Origin: JALCLA01 sp965653565
GTDB lineage: Bacteria > Pseudomonadota > Gammaproteobacteria > Xanthomonadales > Xanthomonadaceae
NCBI GenBank assembly: GCA_965653565.1
Contig: CBFHAI010000026.1
Location: 1 to 63,156, forward strand
Reading direction: 5' to 3'
DNA length: 63,156 bases
Positions 61,634 to 63,156 of this stretch are shown piece after piece. The translations under genes and the position numbers were made by a program. How positions within the stretch are numbered: the stretch's first letter is position 1; the number at the start of each line of letters is the position of its first letter. The notes beneath the pieces were generated by a model. The model was not told the origin of the DNA and ran no database searches. It saw only the letters and a list, made by a program, of their open reading frames with translations.

Positions 61634-62706
61634 GGCTCCAGCTGGAACACGGCGACGCCGTCGCCGGCGGTTTCCAGCGGCCGCAGCACGCCGCCGGATT
61701 CGAGCAGCCGCGACAGGCCTTCGACCCCGGTGGAAAGCTGCAGCCGCAGGCGCAGTTTGTCGTCGACGGCTTCCAATGTCTGCACGCCGCGCACCACCGG
61801 CACGCGCTTCAGATAGGCCAGCGCGCGGCCGTAATCCTCGGCGCTGGCCAGGCCGGTGAGCAGCACTTCGTAGTCGCCGGCCGGGCCGCTCAGGATGCGC
61901 GTGGAAAAATTCTTCGCCAGCGCGGTGGCCATGCCATCGGCGCCGGCGACCAGCACGTTGATCGCATTCGGATCGACGGCGGTCCAGCGCCGCACTTCGG
62001 TGGCGCCGTCGAGCAGCACCCATTCCGCATTCCAGCCGCCATCGCCGCGCCGCATGCGTCCGAGCAGCAGCGGCGCGGCACCGTAGCGGCGCGCCGCGTC
62101 GCGCACGGCGGCGACATCGTCGCGCCACACCGCCTGCGGACCGCCGAGGGTTTGGTCCTGCACGTCGGCGAGCGGGAAACTCATCTGCAGGCCGCGCTCG
62201 GCGGCACGCCGCGTCAGCGCCGATACCGCCGACGCCTGCGCCTCGCCGACCAGCCGCGGACCGCGGCCGTCGTCGATCGCCAGCCACAGCAGCGGCCGCG
62301 GACGCGGCGCCGGCCACACCGTGCGGCCGGCATTGGCGATCATCGAATCGACCGCCTGCGGGCTGAAGCGCGCGATCAGGAACGAAACCCGCTGCGGCAC
62401 GCCGTTGCGCGTGATCACATCCTCGCGATAGCGGTACTGCTGCACCATGCGGGCGGCGCCGCTCAGACCCGAAGCGAACGCGGGATCGCTGGCCGCGGCC
62501 GGGTCGCCGGTGACTTTCACCAGCACCTGGCCCAGCGCGCGCGGCAGCGCCGCGGCGCGCTGATCCTCACTCTGGCTGTCGACCATCGACTCGCCTTCGT
62601 ACAGCGTGTTGTCCTGGGCCGACGCCTGCCCCGCACCGGCAAACAGCGCGAACAGGACGACGGGCAGGACGATCTGGACGAAGCGACGCAGCGGGAACAC
62701 GCGCAT
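61630..62706 (-). CDS. DUF2066 exported protein
   Basis: A 358-residue protein with a signal peptide (about 1-30, ending ASAQ). The conserved segment RAAALPRALGQVLVKVTGDP and a C-terminal YEVLLTGLASAEDYGRAL(A)YL module are characteristic of DUF2066. This family often precedes an AI-2E permease and hda in gammaproteobacteria, as here. Function unknown. An earlier ATG at 62742 is possible, but the signal peptide fits 62706. Confidence 0.85.
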   Translation of the reverse strand: MRVFPLRRFVQIVLPVVLFALFAGAGQASAQDNTLYEGESMVDSQSEDQRAAALPRALGQVLVKVTGDPAAASDPAFASGLSGAARMVQQYRYREDVITRNGVPQRVSFLIARFSPQAVDSMIANAGRTVWPAPRPRPLLWLAIDDGRGPRLVGEAQASAVSALTRRAAERGLQMSFPLADVQDQTLGGPQAVWRDDVAAVRDAARRYGAAPLLLGRMRRGDGGWNAEWVLLDGATEVRRWTAVDPNAINVLVAGADGMATALAKNFSTRILSGPAGDYEVLLTGLASAEDYGRALAYLKRVPVVRGVQTLEAVDDKLRLRLQLSTGVEGLSRLLESGGVLRPLETAGDGVAVFQLEP

Positions 62707-62799
62707 GGACGACAGGCTCGAAGACTCGGGAATGCCGACCATGTTGCCGAAGGACGCCGGTCGCGTCCATGCGTGGCGCGGTGCAGCATCGGCCCCTGA

Positions 62800-62805
62800 T
62801 ACAAT
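62800..62805 (+). promoter_or_regulatory. Possible -10 box of purM
   Basis: TACAAT at 62800-62805 (in CTGATACAATTCGCG) is close to the sigma-70 consensus and lies about 30-40 bp before the likely purM start. No clear -35 box is seen. Confidence 0.35.
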
Positions 62806-62834
62806 TCGCGCTTCACCACCGCGTCGTGGCCGCC

Positions 62835-63156
62835 GTGACCCTGCCCGTGAATCCGACTCCCCTCACCTACCGCGATGCGGGCGTCGATATCGATGCCGGC
62901 AACGAAGTGGTGGAACGCATCAAGCCCCTGGTGAAGCGCAGTTTCCGGCCCGAAGTGATGGGCGGGCTGGGCGGTTTCGGTGCGCTGTTCGACCTGTCGG
63001 GCAAATATCGCGAGCCGGTGCTGGTTTCCGGCACCGACGGCGTCGGCACCAAGCTCAAGCTGGCCCAGCAACTCGGCCGCCACGACAGCATCGGCATCGA
63101 TCTGGTCGGCATGTGCGTCAACGACGTGCTGGTGCAGGGCGCCGAACCGCTGTTCT
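62835..63156 (+). CDS. purM: Phosphoribosylaminoimidazole synthetase (AIR synthetase), 5' part
   Basis: The frame runs off the right edge. The translation contains YRDAGVDIDAGN, RSFRPEVMGGLGGFGALFDL, LVSGTDGVGTKLKLA and IGIDLVGMCVNDVLVQGAEP, the ATP-binding N-terminal domain of PurM, which closes the imidazole ring of AIR in purine synthesis. No ATG exists; in-frame GTG codons lie at 62826, 62835 and 62847, and the start is uncertain. It is divergent from the DUF2066 operon. Confidence 0.92.
   Translation, partial: MTLPVNPTPLTYRDAGVDIDAGNEVVERIKPLVKRSFRPEVMGGLGGFGALFDLSGKYREPVLVSGTDGVGTKLKLAQQLGRHDSIGIDLVGMCVNDVLVQGAEPLF

Noticed and set aside
1..63156. tRNA, rRNA or riboswitch genes
   Set aside because: I looked for cloverleaf-like segments with TTCGANTC loops and for common riboswitch leaders and saw none I could support.

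Overview
The window is a high-GC chromosomal segment from a gammaproteobacterium, most likely of the Xanthomonadales/Lysobacterales (Lysobacter, Rhodanobacter or Dokdonella-like). The housekeeping set points that way: a glutaminyl-tRNA synthetase, RlmM, an AmgK-MurU pair, two UbiH-type hydroxylases, and Hda beside an AI-2E-family permease. So do secreted proteins ending in a GFE motif, a REP-associated tyrosine transposase and GATTCCC-type intergenic repeats. The placement is inferred from gene content; no rRNA or tRNA gene was seen.

Left part (1-16.3 kb). This is mostly ordinary chromosome. An oxidative-stress cluster has ahpD and a mycobacterial-type ahpC divergent from oxyR, with a good OxyR tetramer site between them. 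Next come rubrerythrin, an Fe-S oxidoreductase and a DUF3501 protein; apt and a GST; a 7TM sensor diguanylate cyclase; a DUF2007 protein; glnS; a Cys-rich lipoprotein; a nucleoside deaminase; a TonB-dependent receptor; and a small exported protein.

Accessory region (16.5-40.5 kb). This is the unusual part. A six-gene minus-strand operon runs from about 40.4 to 28.5 kb: octa/nonaheme cytochrome c, beta-helix protein, TolB-like beta-propeller, FlgD/Ig-like protein, TPR protein and a Sec-exported RHS-repeat protein, then a lipoprotein. From the beta-helix gene to the RHS gene, successive genes overlap by 4 nt (ATGA) or 1 nt (TGATG). A block of about 5.3 kb (end of the Ig gene, TPR gene, RHS core) appears twice with no difference I could see (21925-27235 and 29340-34650). 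Each copy carries a different C-terminal tip, both with HExxH zinc-protease motifs, and each is followed by a different candidate immunity lipoprotein. Two more displaced RHS tips with candidate immunity genes lie downstream. The distal end is littered with mobile-element debris: a RAYT transposase, an IS4-type transposase fragment, a truncated exported protein and a truncated XRE regulator. A recurring CTGACCCCGTTAT sequence sits at the break points.

Right part (40.9-63.2 kb). Two very large secreted proteins (a subtilisin-family protease and an ExeM/NucH-like nuclease) share a C-terminal IF(R/A)(N/D)GFE motif. They are followed by conserved genes: rlmM, two ubiquinone hydroxylases, a DUF6580 membrane protein with a corrinoid adenosyltransferase, an HDAC-like deacetylase, amgK-murU, a DUF2066/CDP-alcohol phosphatidyltransferase/AI-2E permease/hda operon with 4-nt overlaps or 1-nt gaps, and the start of purM at the right edge.
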